Shown: positions 40,716-49,551 of the stretch, in pieces
Position numbering within the stretch: position 1 is the first letter of the stretch
How the letters are laid out: each line of letters opens with the position of its first letter
Assembly: GCA_016713445.1 (NCBI GenBank)
Contig: JADJPB010000021.1
Location: forward strand, 12,161-76,160
Direction: 5' to 3'
DNA: 64,000 nt
Source of the DNA: Bacteroidota bacterium
GTDB taxonomy: Bacteria; Bacteroidota; Bacteroidia; AKYH767-A; OLB10
Notes under the pieces: model-generated
The model's input: the letters and a program-made list of their open reading frames with translations, nothing else
Told to the model about the DNA's origin: nothing
Database searches by the model: none
Program-made: the position numbers and the translations under genes

Positions 40716-40764
40716 ATCACGTCGTCGTAGAGGCAGGTATGACCTGCCTCTACGACGACGTGAT
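40716..40764. repeat. Perfect 23-bp hairpin, REP-like element
   Basis: The left arm at 40716-40738 and right arm at 40742-40764 are exact reverse complements (…CGTCGTAGAGGCAGGT / ACCTGCCTCTACGACG…) around a three-base loop. There is no T-run, so it is not a standard terminator. It is built like the dispersed GTAGAGGCA…TGCCTCTAC palindromes found in many bacterial genomes. Confidence 0.8.
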
Positions 40765-40780
40765 ATTTATAGAGAGATAA

Positions 40781-40838
40781 ATCTAGTTTAGACAAGGCAT
40801 GCCTTGTCTAAACCAAGTATGACTTGTCTCAACTAGAT
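40781..40838. repeat. 28-bp palindrome within a larger imperfect inverted repeat
   Basis: GTTTAGACAAGGCA / TGCCTTGTCTAAAC at 40786-40813 is a perfect palindrome. Its left arm is also imperfectly matched by ACTTGTCTCAACTAGAT ending at 40838. The repeated AGACAAG core and TCTAGTT ends make it a three-part element, related in design to the neighbouring hairpin. Confidence 0.7.
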
Positions 40839-40970
40839 CTTAAGCAAATAAATTGCGATCCCACTGGATGGTTTAACTATTCATTGAGCCAAAAATATTG
40901 ACAATCAATATTTGTATCTTTTTGTCGATTTAAAAGCAAATACGCATATTCTTGTATATTTTTGATAATC

Positions 40971-41099
40971 AACCTTATTCAATAAAATTATCCTCTCAAT
41001 ACATCGTGATGATTTTGGTCAAATAAGGTTAAAAAAATTGAATTTTATTCTTATTTGCCAAAAAAGGTAAAATAAGGTTTTTTTCCAACCTTATTTTAC
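40971..41099. promoter_or_regulatory. Array of AATAAGGTT half-sites before the ATPase gene
   Basis: The nonamer AATAAGGTT or its complement occurs four times: 40971-40979 (reverse), 41022-41030, 41071-41079 and 41087-41095 (reverse). The last two form a 13-bp perfect inverted repeat GTAAAATAAGGTT (41067-41079) / AACCTTATTTTAC (41087-41099) ending 15 bases before the start codon. This suggests an operator or a hairpin in the 5' leader. Confidence 0.55.
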
Positions 41100-41114
41100 T
41101 AATTTTGGGTTGTT

Positions 41115-42545
41115 ATGACATTATTACCATTTTCAGAAGAGCAAATCATCACACGCTTACAATTTGAAAATCCGTGGTGGACCACGGGCCAATTGGATCC
41201 GTTTTATAAATCCTTTGCCCCTCGACTTTACTTCAATTTACTTTATCCACTAATAAAAAAATCGACCGTGCAACGTGCTGTGGTTTTAATGGGACCAAGA
41301 AGAGTTGGTAAAACGGTGATGCTTTATCATACCATTCAAAAATTAATAGCAGAAGGAGTCTCGCCACAAAAAATTTTATTCATCTCCATTGAAACACCCA
41401 TCTACAACACTATTTCTATAGATGCCCTTTTTACCATGGCACAAAAAGCAACGGGTAAAATGGATACAACAGGATGGTATGTTTTCATTGATGAGATTCA
41501 ATATTTAAAAGATTGGGAAGTACATCTAAAAACAGTAGTTGACGACTTCAAGCAATCAAAATTCATCGCCAGTGGATCAGCAGCTGCTGCACTTAAACTC
41601 AAGAGTAATGAGAGTGGAGCCGGTCGCTTCACGGACTTTATATTACCTCCACTCACATTTTATGAATTCATCCATCTAAAAAAATTAGATGCATTAATAC
41701 AACCCGGCACCATCCACTGGAAAGGAAACATTGCAAAATTTTCGTCCGCTACGAACATTACAGAACTCAATCAACACTTCATTGAATATGTGAATTTTGG
41801 AGGTTATCCAGAGGTCATCTTCAATAAAGAAATACAAAATAATCCAGCTCGATTTATGCGTGCTGATATTATAGACAAAGTTTTGTTAAGAGATTTGCCG
41901 GGATTGTATGGAATTAAAGATGTGCAAGAATTAAATTCTCTCTTCACTACCATTGCATGGAACAGTGGACAAGAATGCAGCATAGACGAACTCAGTAAAA
42001 GAAGCGGCGTAAAAAAAACGACAATACGTCAATACATTTCATACTTAGAAGCTGCCTTTTTAATTCATTTAGTAAAAAGGGTAGATCAAAAAGCGGGAAA
42101 GTTTCAGCGCGAAAACTTTTTTAAAATTTACCTCACCAACGCCAGCATACGAAGTGCATTATTTGCTCCACTTACTGCGGAGGCGGATGGCATGGGAGCG
42201 CTCATTGAAACCACAATATTTAGTCAATGGATGCAACGCATTTCCTTCATCCCACACTATGCTCGATGGAAAAATGGCGAAGTAGATTTGGTCAATATCA
42301 GTAACAAAACCAATCAACCCGATTGGGCAGTTGAAATAAAATGGAGCAATCGATATTTTGAGAAATCCAATGAATTGAAAAGCCTTAGTTCTTTTTGCAT
42401 CGAAAATAATCTTACGCAAGCTTTAGTCACCACCATTGACAAAACCGGTACGAAAGAGCTCAACAAAATTCAAATTCAATATTTGCCAGCTGCATTATAT
42501 GCTTACAATGTTGGAAAAAACACCTTAGAAAAACAAAGTAATTAG
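41115..42545 (+). CDS. AAA-family ATPase with DUF4143-type C-terminus
   Basis: The 476-aa product has Walker A GPRRVGKT (residues 60-67), Walker B FIDEI (124-128), and sensor-like SGSAAAALK. A DNA-binding-like helix-turn-helix stretch follows (SIDELSKRSGVKKTTIRQYISYLE). The C-terminal DUF4143 part carries EVDLVN…WAVEIKW, reminiscent of a restriction-nuclease-like fold. The family is widespread and poorly understood; some members sit in defence or toxin-like loci. It is a single gene with its own upstream array, facing the flavoprotein gene with a 37-base gap. Confidence 0.85.
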   Translation: MTLLPFSEEQIITRLQFENPWWTTGQLDPFYKSFAPRLYFNLLYPLIKKSTVQRAVVLMGPRRVGKTVMLYHTIQKLIAEGVSPQKILFISIETPIYNTISIDALFTMAQKATGKMDTTGWYVFIDEIQYLKDWEVHLKTVVDDFKQSKFIASGSAAAALKLKSNESGAGRFTDFILPPLTFYEFIHLKKLDALIQPGTIHWKGNIAKFSSATNITELNQHFIEYVNFGGYPEVIFNKEIQNNPARFMRADIIDKVLLRDLPGLYGIKDVQELNSLFTTIAWNSGQECSIDELSKRSGVKKTTIRQYISYLEAAFLIHLVKRVDQKAGKFQRENFFKIYLTNASIRSALFAPLTAEADGMGALIETTIFSQWMQRISFIPHYARWKNGEVDLVNISNKTNQPDWAVEIKWSNRYFEKSNELKSLSSFCIENNLTQALVTTIDKTGTKELNKIQIQYLPAALYAYNVGKNTLEKQSN

Positions 42546-42582
42546 AAACGCGAAAAAATCATTTGCAAAATGACATCAATAA

Positions 42583-43824
42583 CTATTCCATCAACACCTT
42601 CAAATAAAATTTAGGATCTTTCAATCTTCCTCTTAAATCAATATCTTCAAACATACAAGAAATAGTTTCACGTAAAGTTTTACTGCGCACCGCCTTATTC
42701 ACTACCAAATTAAAGAGCCATGGATATTTCACTAATTCCTGCATCTTTTTACTTAGGCTTAACTCGGGCCACAAACGTTTGTATACTGAATCATCGTACA
42801 TCTGCAAAGCAGCTGCAGAATAATTTCCATTCAATGCTTCAATCGTTTCAGCCGCTTTCAATCCGCTGATCATGGCATTGCCGATTCCTTCTCCGGTGAA
42901 AGGGTCAATCAATGAACCGGCATCTCCAAGCAATATAAATCCATCTCCAGAAAGTGGGCGTTTCTTGGAACCTAACGGTAGTCCATATCCGCGAATAGGT
43001 CCTTCTAACTCGGCATCCATAAAACGATCGCGAATTGGTGCGTACTCACGAATCAGTCGAAGCATATCTTCTTTTAAATTTACTTTCTTCTTACTCACCA
43101 CATCGCTGCGCATGCCCACGCCAACATTTGCATATCCGTTGGGAAGCGGGAAAATCCAAAAGTAACCGGGAAGAAAATCTTTCACAAAATGCAATTCGAT
43201 ATAACCATTCGGATCTAAATCCTTTACACCTTTATAATACGCACGCAAACCAGCACAATAGTGCTCCTCTTCCATCTGAATGCCGCCCACTTCCTTTGCA
43301 AAACGAGAATGCGCACCATCGGCAGCAATCAATAATGGAGTACGAAAAACATTTTTCTCATCTTTATCGCTGATGATCCAATCAGCACCTTCTCTTCTAA
43401 ATTTTTCAATGCGTACATTTAACTTCGTTTGAACACCATCTGCATTTTTCGCGTTATTAAAAAGCCAATTATCAAAATCGTATCGTCGGGAAATGTATCC
43501 TGGAGGCTTTTCCTTATTATCTTCTCTTCGAAAAGGAACCTTCAAGACTTTACCATTGGGCGCCACAAAAGTGACTCCATGGGAGTCGAGGGTATACGAT
43601 TGTTGCGCAAGCCCATCTACCAACAAAGGATCAATTCGCTTTAAGGTAAGTAATACTTTACCACTTAAAGCATCACCACAAACCTTGTCACGAGGAAACT
43701 CGGACTGATCTAAAAGCAAGCAACACTTGCCCTTCTTCGCTAAGGCTAAGGCAGTTGTGCTTCCAGCTGGTCCAGCTCCGATGATAATAATTGGATGAAA
43801 TTCCACTTTCGAAAAATACAACAT
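42583..43824 (-). CDS. Geranylgeranyl-reductase-family FAD-dependent oxidoreductase
   Basis: The 413-aa flavoprotein has the FAD-binding IIIIGAGPAGSTTALALAKKG, the family motif QSEFPRDKVCGDALSG, ADGAHSRFAKEVGG, and GDAGSLIDPFTGEGIGNAM for the FAD diphosphate and ribityl contact. The family reduces isoprenoid double bonds (chlorophyll, archaeal lipids, menaquinone side chain) or acts in related chemistry. In Bacteroidota a quinone or lipid substrate is likely. The gene stands alone on the minus strand. Confidence 0.85.
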   Translation of the reverse strand: MLYFSKVEFHPIIIIGAGPAGSTTALALAKKGKCCLLLDQSEFPRDKVCGDALSGKVLLTLKRIDPLLVDGLAQQSYTLDSHGVTFVAPNGKVLKVPFRREDNKEKPPGYISRRYDFDNWLFNNAKNADGVQTKLNVRIEKFRREGADWIISDKDEKNVFRTPLLIAADGAHSRFAKEVGGIQMEEEHYCAGLRAYYKGVKDLDPNGYIELHFVKDFLPGYFWIFPLPNGYANVGVGMRSDVVSKKKVNLKEDMLRLIREYAPIRDRFMDAELEGPIRGYGLPLGSKKRPLSGDGFILLGDAGSLIDPFTGEGIGNAMISGLKAAETIEALNGNYSAAALQMYDDSVYKRLWPELSLSKKMQELVKYPWLFNLVVNKAVRSKTLRETISCMFEDIDLRGRLKDPKFYLKVLME

Positions 43825-43896
43825 CTAAGCTCTTCCTCCTCATCGAATAAGCCAATTATTTAATACCAAAGTACATTAAACTATTGCTCCAAATTC

Positions 43897-43927
43897 TTTG
43901 AAAATTCAAAATGAATCGGTTACTTTG
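43897..43927 (+). promoter_or_regulatory. Probable promoter of the 1822-aa protein gene
   Basis: TTTG (43897-43900), a 19-base spacer and TTACTTTG (43920-43927) match the Bacteroidota pattern TTTG-N19-TAnnTTTG with one mismatch. Transcription would start about 50 bases before the ATG. Confidence 0.45.
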
Positions 43928-43982
43928 ATCAACAATTCCCTTTTACACAAACCCAACCTTCTACACCCAAAAGAACAGTTTC

Positions 43983-46900
43983 ATGAAACATCTATTACGC
44001 TATGCGCAACGCTTGGCTCTACTATTCGTCACTATAATTGTATCGTATAATGCAAGTGCTTCCCATCTTATGGGAGGAAATTTAACTTATGAATATTTAG
44101 GAATTAATGGAGGAACAGGTCTCTATGAATATCGAGTGACACTTTATGTGTATCGTCTTTGTGACCCAGGTAGCTCGCAACTGCCAAATTCTATGAGTTT
44201 AGGAGCTTATCAAGACAATCCTGGAAATCCGACTGGTCCTAAACAATTATTGAGTAGCATTACTTTGCCTTTGATCAGTCAACAATTTATTCAACCACCT
44301 AACGCCAATGATTCGTGTACATTTTTACCAAGTGTTTGCGTGGAAGAAGGTGTTTTTCAAAACATCGTTTCCTTACCTTCTAATAGTACAGGGTTTTATT
44401 TTATTGCTGATCGTTGTTGCAGAAATAACAATATTGCCAATTTAGATAATCCAGGTGGGACGGGGCAAGCTTATTATGCACAAGTTCCACCACCTAATAT
44501 TGTAAACAGTGCACCAACCTTTGCAGTAGCGCCGGTACCATTTATTTGTGCTGGTGATACGGTAAGTGTTTTAAATCAAGCTTTCGATGTTGATGGAGAT
44601 TTATTGGTTTATCATTTTGCGACTCCTTATTGGGGAATTGCAAATAATGGCCAACCGAATCCGAACCCGCCGGCAAATTATAATTGGCCGATTCCAAATA
44701 TAACGTATGCTGCCGGTTATAGTGTTACCAGTCCTTTCGGAGCAGGAGATTATATTAATATTGATACAGCAACTGGTCTTGCCTCTTATGTAGCACCCAA
44801 TACTGGATTTTATGTAGTTGCTGTTGAAATTGAAGAATGGAGAAACGGTGTGTTGATAGGAGTAACTAGGAGAGATATTCAATTAATTGTGATTACATGT
44901 CCGGTAAACCCGCCGCCAGTTTTAGGCGCTGGTAGTACACTAACCTACACCATTCAAGAAGGTCAAACTTTATGTTTCAATGTAGCTTTTACAGACCCAA
45001 ATAATGATAGTTTATTTATGGTGAGAAACGGAGATATTTTTAATTCTGTATTGACGAATCCACCGGCAACATTAAATAATGTTTCAGGATTGGGAAGTAT
45101 TTCAAGTCAATTTTGTTGGACGACTTCATGTGCACAAGGAAGAACAACACCTTATCAATTCAGCACGGTGGTGGACGACAATGGATGTCCCGCTAAGACA
45201 ACAAACACGGTATATACGATCAATGTAACACCAGCGGTAAAACCAACAATCATTAATGGCCCTGATACTATTTGTGCGAATTTGGTAAATGGAATTGCAT
45301 ATAATGTTTCTACGACCAGCGGCTACACATATAATTGGTCTGCAACCAACGGATCTCAAGGTTCAGGAGGAACCACAGGAGCTATTGGAGTAAATTTTAG
45401 CGGCAGTGGAAATGCAACGGTAAGTGTAGTCGCCGTAAATCCATTCGGATGTCCAGCAGACACATTAACGAAACCTGTATTTATACGCGCGTTGCCGTCT
45501 GCTGTGGCTGGGGCCGACATCAATTTTTGTTCCGGAGGATCTGCTGTGATTGGTGGGCCTAATACACCCGGAGTAACTTATGCTTGGAGTCCTACAACCG
45601 GATTAAGCAGCAGCACGGTTTCTAATCCAACGGTAACACTTACTAACGGTACTGGAACCCCGCAATCTACAACCTATATACTTACAACCACCTTAGATGG
45701 ATGTTCAAATAAAGACACCATTGTAGTTACTGCAAATCCTTTTCCGGTTGCTAATGCGGGAAGTAATGTATCCATTTGTTCAGGAACAAGTGCTCCTTTG
45801 GGAAGCTTACCTACCACAGGATATACGTATACTTGGTCACCATCCACAGGGTTGAACAACGGCAGTATTTCAAATCCAGTTATTTCACTTACCAATGGAA
45901 ATTCTTTGCCTGACACCTTGCAATACGTCGTTATCCTATCCAATACTTTTGGTTGTGGCGATAGTGATACCGTTCAAGTTATTGTGCGCCCTGTCCCTAC
46001 GGCCAATGCAGGAAATGATATCACCTTTTGTTCAGGCGGAACCGGAAATATAGGAACCAGTGCTACCACTAATTATGGATATACCTGGAGTCCATCCGGT
46101 GGACTAGGAAGTACTACTACAAGTGCTACTTCGGTAACGCTGACTACTTCACTCTCCGTAAATGACACCGTTCCCTTCATCGTTACTACCTCTTTGTTTG
46201 GATGTTTAGACAGAGACACTGTAAATGTCATTGTACGACCGTTGCCTTTATCCAATGCCGGAACCAATCAATTATTATGTTCAGGAAATTCTGTTAACTT
46301 AGGTACTACTAACACCAGTGGCTATACGTACAATTGGACACCTGGAACCGGATTAAACAATACTACGCTTTCAAATCCAACTTTAAATTTAACGATTTCA
46401 GGTGGAGCCATTGATCCCGACACATTATTTTATGTTGTAGTTACTACATTGAATGGGTGCACCTCGACGGATACGGTTCAGGTTATTTTAAGTCCTGTTC
46501 CAACTGCTGCTGCTGGAAACGACGTAACTTTTTGTTCCGGACAAACCGTGAACATAGGAACTCCATTGGTTTCAGGATATGGATATACATGGTCTCCTTC
46601 TACTGGACTTAGCAGTACTACGATCGCGCAACCAAATCTTACATTAACAAATAGTGGCACAACAACTATTACCAGCAACTATATAATGACTGTAAATTGG
46701 TTTGGATGTATTGACCGCGATACGATAATTGCCACAATTAAACCGCTTCCAGTTTCTGAAGCAGGGACCAACACTTCACTCTGTGATGGCGATACATTCT
46801 TGTTAGGTGCTCCATTGACTTCTGGATATACTTATTCATGGTCACCAGGAACGGGATTGAATAACACAAATACTTCCAGTCCTACTTTAATTGCAAACAA

Positions 46901-49451
46901 TCCAGGTCCGGGAGTAATTACTCAAACTTATTTGGTAAACACTTCATGGAATGGATGCAACTCTTCAGACAGTGTTACCATCACGATTAATCCACTCCCA
47001 ATAGTAATCGCCAGTGTAACCAACAATCCTATTTGTGCCGGAGCGAGTACCACCTTACAAGGTAGTGGTGCAAACACCTACAACTGGGCTTTGCTCAGTA
47101 GTCCTGGAACCAGTATTGGAACTGGTGCAAACTTAATCGTAAGTCCATCTAACAGCACTTCATACATTGTAACAGGAGCCAGTTCGACGACCTGTATAAA
47201 CCGAGATACGATTACGATTACAGTAAACCAATTACCGATTGTTGCTATTGCATCTGCCAATGATACTATTTGCGCTGGGGACTCTGTTCAACTCAGCGGA
47301 ACGGGTGCCAATTCCTATACATGGACTGTTCAAGGGGGAAGTACAATAGGGAGTGGAACACCCATCTATGTTTCTCCAGCAGCTAATACCACCTATATTT
47401 TAAATGGTACAGATGCGAACAACTGTAGCAATGCAGATACCATTAGTCTTACCGTCAATCCAGCTGCCACTTTAAGTAGTATAAGCGGAGTTATTTCAAT
47501 ATGTCCAGGTGTTACGAATGTTCCTTATACAGTAAACAACCCTAATCCGAACAGTTCATACAATTGGGTGGTTACAAATGGAACCCTGCAATCAGGTCAG
47601 GGAACAGCGAACGTAACGATCAACTGGGACACTGCAGGAATCGGAACGATTACAGTTACTGAGATGACTGATTTAGGATGTGAATCAAATCCGGTAGTAT
47701 TGACTGTAAGTATCAATATTATTTTAACTCCAGCAGCACCTACTGGACCTACTACTCTTTGTGCAAATGTTGCACAAGGCCAGATTTATTCTAATTTAAA
47801 CACTCCTGGATCCACTTACAATTGGTTTGCACAAGGTGGAATTGTGGTGAGTGGAAATGGAACAGGAACAGTAACGGTAGATTGGAACACTGCAGGTCCC
47901 GCGATTGTTGCATTGTGGTATGAAGAAACAAGTACCACCATAGATACGGTTTGTTTTGGTATTTCAGATACCATTTATGTAAGCATTAGTCCGGTTCCAC
48001 AAACCAGCGCAATCTCCGGAGATAACAGCATTTGCGTTAGCGATACAGGTTCATTCAGCGTAGTAGCTACAGCAGGATCTACTTATCAGTGGAGCATTAT
48101 TGGAGGAACTATTCTTAGTGGAAATGGAACCAATGCAAGCACAGGAATCTGGAGTGGATCAGGAACCGCAACGGTTACTATAATTGAAACAAATAGTTTT
48201 GGTTGCATTGGGGATCCAGTAAATCTATCAGTTACTGTGAATGCTCTTCCTGCTGCCGATGCTGGATCAGACGATGATATATGTATTGGTAATACAGCGA
48301 ATTTATCGGCAAGCGGCGGTATTAGTTATGCATGGACACCAGTTTCCACGCTGGATAACTCAAGTATAGCGAATCCGATCGCAACACCTACTGTCACTAC
48401 CACTTATACGGTATTAGTAACTGATGCAAATGGATGTAAAAACACCGATAATGTTACCATCTTCGTTAATCCATTACCGTTAGCTAACGCTGGTTTTGAT
48501 GTTGCTATATGTATTGGAAGTTCTACCACACTTAGTGCGAGTGGAGGAACAATATATAGTTGGAGCCCGGGAACAAATTTGAGCAACACCAACACGTCGA
48601 ACCCGACAGCCGATCCACAAGCTACTATCACTTATTCTGTCATTGTTACTGATACGAATGGTTGCAGTGCTACTGACGATGTAATTGTCAGCGTAAATCC
48701 GTTACCTACAGCAGATGCAGGCATAGATACTTTGCTTTGTAATGGAAGCAGTATCGCTTTGCTTGGCACAGGAGGAATAAGTTATCAATGGTCTCCTGCT
48801 ACAGATTTGAACAATCCAAACATTGCGAATCCGATAGCAAGCCCATCCAGCATGATCACTTATACTGTAATGGTTACCGATGTAAACGGATGTACGGATG
48901 ATGATCAGGTAACCATCGACATCAATGCACAACCTAAATCGACATTTGAACTAGACTCCACCTTAACAAAAGTAGATTGTAATGGCGTTAACATACAAAC
49001 CATCAATTTAAGTACTGATGCGTTAAACTACAATTGGAATATGGGAGATGGCACTACGACAACTGTTGACAACCCTTCCCATCAGTATCCATTTGGTTCA
49101 AATGCGACCATCACATTAATTGCCATCAACAATGGCTGTAGTGATACAAGTAATTTGCAATTAAATTTAGGAGATTTGTCCGATTATCTAAAAGGTATTC
49201 CCAACACATTTACTCCAAACGGTGACGCAATCAATGATTGCTTTGATTTAAGCAAGACAGATTTTGCAGATTGCAGCACTTGGACAGTTTTCAATCGTTG
49301 GGGCGAGAAAGTATTCCAAAGTGACCATCAAAATCGTTGTTGGAATGGCAAGAAAAATTGCAATGGAGAACCTTGTCCTACGGGAACGTATTTCTACGTA
49401 CTTAAGGTAAATGGGGCCTCCCTCAATGGTTCTATCATGCTAATTAGATAG
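43983..49451 (+). CDS. Giant PKD/Ig-repeat surface protein with type B T9SS tail
   Basis: The 1822-aa frame is intact. A signal peptide (about 1-26) is followed by a Bacteroidota-specific N-terminal module (SHLMGGNLTYEYL…, to about 320) and an Ig/cadherin-like domain. About six near-identical 82-aa repeats follow (…DITFCSGG…YTWSPSTGL…, about 505-1000). Further PKD/Ig-like modules of two other types run to about 1660. A last PKD domain precedes the type B tail from about 1738 (IPNTFTPNGDAINDCFDL … FNRWGEKVFQ … PTGTYFYVLKV). Proteins with this tail are often called gliding-motility-associated and act as adhesins. No catalytic motif is seen. Confidence 0.92.
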   Translation: MKHLLRYAQRLALLFVTIIVSYNASASHLMGGNLTYEYLGINGGTGLYEYRVTLYVYRLCDPGSSQLPNSMSLGAYQDNPGNPTGPKQLLSSITLPLISQQFIQPPNANDSCTFLPSVCVEEGVFQNIVSLPSNSTGFYFIADRCCRNNNIANLDNPGGTGQAYYAQVPPPNIVNSAPTFAVAPVPFICAGDTVSVLNQAFDVDGDLLVYHFATPYWGIANNGQPNPNPPANYNWPIPNITYAAGYSVTSPFGAGDYINIDTATGLASYVAPNTGFYVVAVEIEEWRNGVLIGVTRRDIQLIVITCPVNPPPVLGAGSTLTYTIQEGQTLCFNVAFTDPNNDSLFMVRNGDIFNSVLTNPPATLNNVSGLGSISSQFCWTTSCAQGRTTPYQFSTVVDDNGCPAKTTNTVYTINVTPAVKPTIINGPDTICANLVNGIAYNVSTTSGYTYNWSATNGSQGSGGTTGAIGVNFSGSGNATVSVVAVNPFGCPADTLTKPVFIRALPSAVAGADINFCSGGSAVIGGPNTPGVTYAWSPTTGLSSSTVSNPTVTLTNGTGTPQSTTYILTTTLDGCSNKDTIVVTANPFPVANAGSNVSICSGTSAPLGSLPTTGYTYTWSPSTGLNNGSISNPVISLTNGNSLPDTLQYVVILSNTFGCGDSDTVQVIVRPVPTANAGNDITFCSGGTGNIGTSATTNYGYTWSPSGGLGSTTTSATSVTLTTSLSVNDTVPFIVTTSLFGCLDRDTVNVIVRPLPLSNAGTNQLLCSGNSVNLGTTNTSGYTYNWTPGTGLNNTTLSNPTLNLTISGGAIDPDTLFYVVVTTLNGCTSTDTVQVILSPVPTAAAGNDVTFCSGQTVNIGTPLVSGYGYTWSPSTGLSSTTIAQPNLTLTNSGTTTITSNYIMTVNWFGCIDRDTIIATIKPLPVSEAGTNTSLCDGDTFLLGAPLTSGYTYSWSPGTGLNNTNTSSPTLIANNPGPGVITQTYLVNTSWNGCNSSDSVTITINPLPIVIASVTNNPICAGASTTLQGSGANTYNWALLSSPGTSIGTGANLIVSPSNSTSYIVTGASSTTCINRDTITITVNQLPIVAIASANDTICAGDSVQLSGTGANSYTWTVQGGSTIGSGTPIYVSPAANTTYILNGTDANNCSNADTISLTVNPAATLSSISGVISICPGVTNVPYTVNNPNPNSSYNWVVTNGTLQSGQGTANVTINWDTAGIGTITVTEMTDLGCESNPVVLTVSINIILTPAAPTGPTTLCANVAQGQIYSNLNTPGSTYNWFAQGGIVVSGNGTGTVTVDWNTAGPAIVALWYEETSTTIDTVCFGISDTIYVSISPVPQTSAISGDNSICVSDTGSFSVVATAGSTYQWSIIGGTILSGNGTNASTGIWSGSGTATVTIIETNSFGCIGDPVNLSVTVNALPAADAGSDDDICIGNTANLSASGGISYAWTPVSTLDNSSIANPIATPTVTTTYTVLVTDANGCKNTDNVTIFVNPLPLANAGFDVAICIGSSTTLSASGGTIYSWSPGTNLSNTNTSNPTADPQATITYSVIVTDTNGCSATDDVIVSVNPLPTADAGIDTLLCNGSSIALLGTGGISYQWSPATDLNNPNIANPIASPSSMITYTVMVTDVNGCTDDDQVTIDINAQPKSTFELDSTLTKVDCNGVNIQTINLSTDALNYNWNMGDGTTTTVDNPSHQYPFGSNATITLIAINNGCSDTSNLQLNLGDLSDYLKGIPNTFTPNGDAINDCFDLSKTDFADCSTWTVFNRWGEKVFQSDHQNRCWNGKKNCNGEPCPTGTYFYVLKVNGASLNGSIMLIR

Positions 49452-49477
49452 CGAGAAGCTAATAACCAGTATTTTAC

Positions 49478-49502
49478 AAGGCTCCTTCGGGAGCCTTTTT
49501 TT
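49478..49502 (+). terminator. Rho-independent terminator
   Basis: An eight-base-pair stem AAGGCTCC / GGAGCCTT closes a TTCG tetraloop and runs into seven T. It lies 27 bases after the adhesin stop and before the TonB receptor gene. Confidence 0.92.
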
Positions 49503-49551
49503 ATAACTTTCTATAGGTATTTACGTAGAATGTTGCATATATCATATCAAC

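Larger units (their letters stand above)
40559..41114. other. Intergenic region with palindromes and half-site array
   Basis: The 556-base spacer has no supported coding frame. It contains a 49-base perfect hairpin, a 28-base palindrome with a related degenerate arm, and a set of AATAAGGTT half-sites near the ATPase gene; each is listed separately. Confidence 0.7.

Noticed and set aside
40716..40764. Hairpin as terminator of the nuo operon
   Set aside because: No T-run follows and it is 158 bases beyond the last stop; REP-like element fits better.
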